64,000 nucleotides of DNA, taken from the NCBI GenBank assembly GCA_031552145.1, contig JAVBMV010000006.1, forward strand, positions 144,338 through 208,337, written 5' to 3'. Under the pieces are notes generated by a model. It saw only the letters and a list, made by a program, of their open reading frames with translations, was not told where the DNA came from and made no database searches. How positions within the stretch are numbered: position 1 is the first letter of the stretch; the number at the start of each line of letters is the position of its first letter. Positions 63,820 to 64,000 of this stretch are shown one piece after another. The stretch comes from JAVBMV01 sp031552145 (GTDB taxonomy: Bacteria > Myxococcota > Myxococcia > Myxococcales > UBA5297). The position numbers and the translations under genes are program-made.

Positions 63820-64000
63820 CGGTAGGTGTCAAGATAGTTGTCCAAGAATACGGTGCATCCGTGCTCGTCGTCACTCACGGCTGTCGCGCCAGCGCTCTGC
63901 GCTGTCACGCCCGCCGCCGTTCCTCCTCGGTGAGCGCTGCAGGAAGAAGGAGAGTCGCTGCATCGGCGTCGTCCGGCCCTCACTCTGGGTGAAGGGCCGT
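63820..64000. repeat. Direct repeat, copy 2 (runs off the window)
   Basis: Begins CGGTAGGTGTCAAGATAG, 234 bases after copy 1. It includes the corresponding hairpin left arm and part of its right arm (GGCCCTCAC...GTGAAGGGCC) before the window ends. Confidence 0.75.

Overview
The window is 64 kb of GC-rich chromosome. Dense, often overlapping operons, many lipoproteins, an MJ0042-type zinc-ribbon protein, Cys-rich and PPC-like surface proteins and an ECF/FecR/TPR locus together suggest a myxobacterium-like organism (Myxococcota, former Deltaproteobacteria). That assignment is inferred from gene content only; no rRNA or tRNA gene was seen.

Layout. (1) 1-3449: the 5' part of malQ, an alginate-lyase-like lipoprotein and a stand-alone E2-like acyltransferase domain. 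(2) 3487-8920: a tightly overlapping plus-strand operon of three glycosyltransferases and a Wzm/Wzt-type ABC exporter, which looks like a surface polysaccharide locus. (3) 8908-20911, all minus strand: rimP-nusA-infB, a patatin-like phospholipase, ftsH, a free-standing sigma-70 region 1.1-like protein, a DegP-type protease and wecB. The first three form the classical transcription/translation operon; the next ones are envelope or protein quality-control genes. (4) 21069-32619: a nitrilase-fold amidase, a SlyD-like isomerase, GreB, an RlmI-like methyltransferase, a glycerophosphodiesterase, a TatA-like small protein, the zinc-ribbon protein, a GDT1-type cation exporter, parE/parC and a DUF192 lipoprotein. 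(5) 32686-39685: ilvE, glgB, a second RlmI-like methyltransferase and a prolyl-oligopeptidase lipoprotein. malQ and glgB point to glycogen metabolism.

(6) 39663-59694 is the most unusual region. It holds an exported protein of unknown function, a Cys-rich lamin-tail-domain lipoprotein on the opposite strand, and a decayed 3' fragment of a paralogue of the exported protein. Then comes a probable operon: an ECF sigma factor, a FecR-like membrane protein with a TPR-like C-terminus, and two giant lipoproteins of 2574 and 2404 residues. By my parsing each giant has 16 tandem repeats of about 140 residues with four recurrent cysteines, resembling bacterial pre-peptidase C-terminal (PPC) beta-sandwiches. 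The two proteins match each other repeat by repeat at several positions, so they look like an old whole-gene duplication. The simplest reading is a sigma/FecR-controlled surface fibre or adhesin system.

(7) 59702-64000 looks like a decaying island: a phospholipase D gene with two frameshifts, a small frameshifted gene, an IS3-type remnant without its catalytic domain, a less GC-rich lipoprotein gene with a near-consensus promoter, and two diverged direct repeats that can form large hairpins.

Intergenic gaps between co-directional genes repeatedly hold strong GC-rich hairpins without a good U-tract. Two of them contain the Shine-Dalgarno sequence of the next gene. A U-tailed hairpin in the rimP leader looks like an attenuator for the nusA-infB operon.
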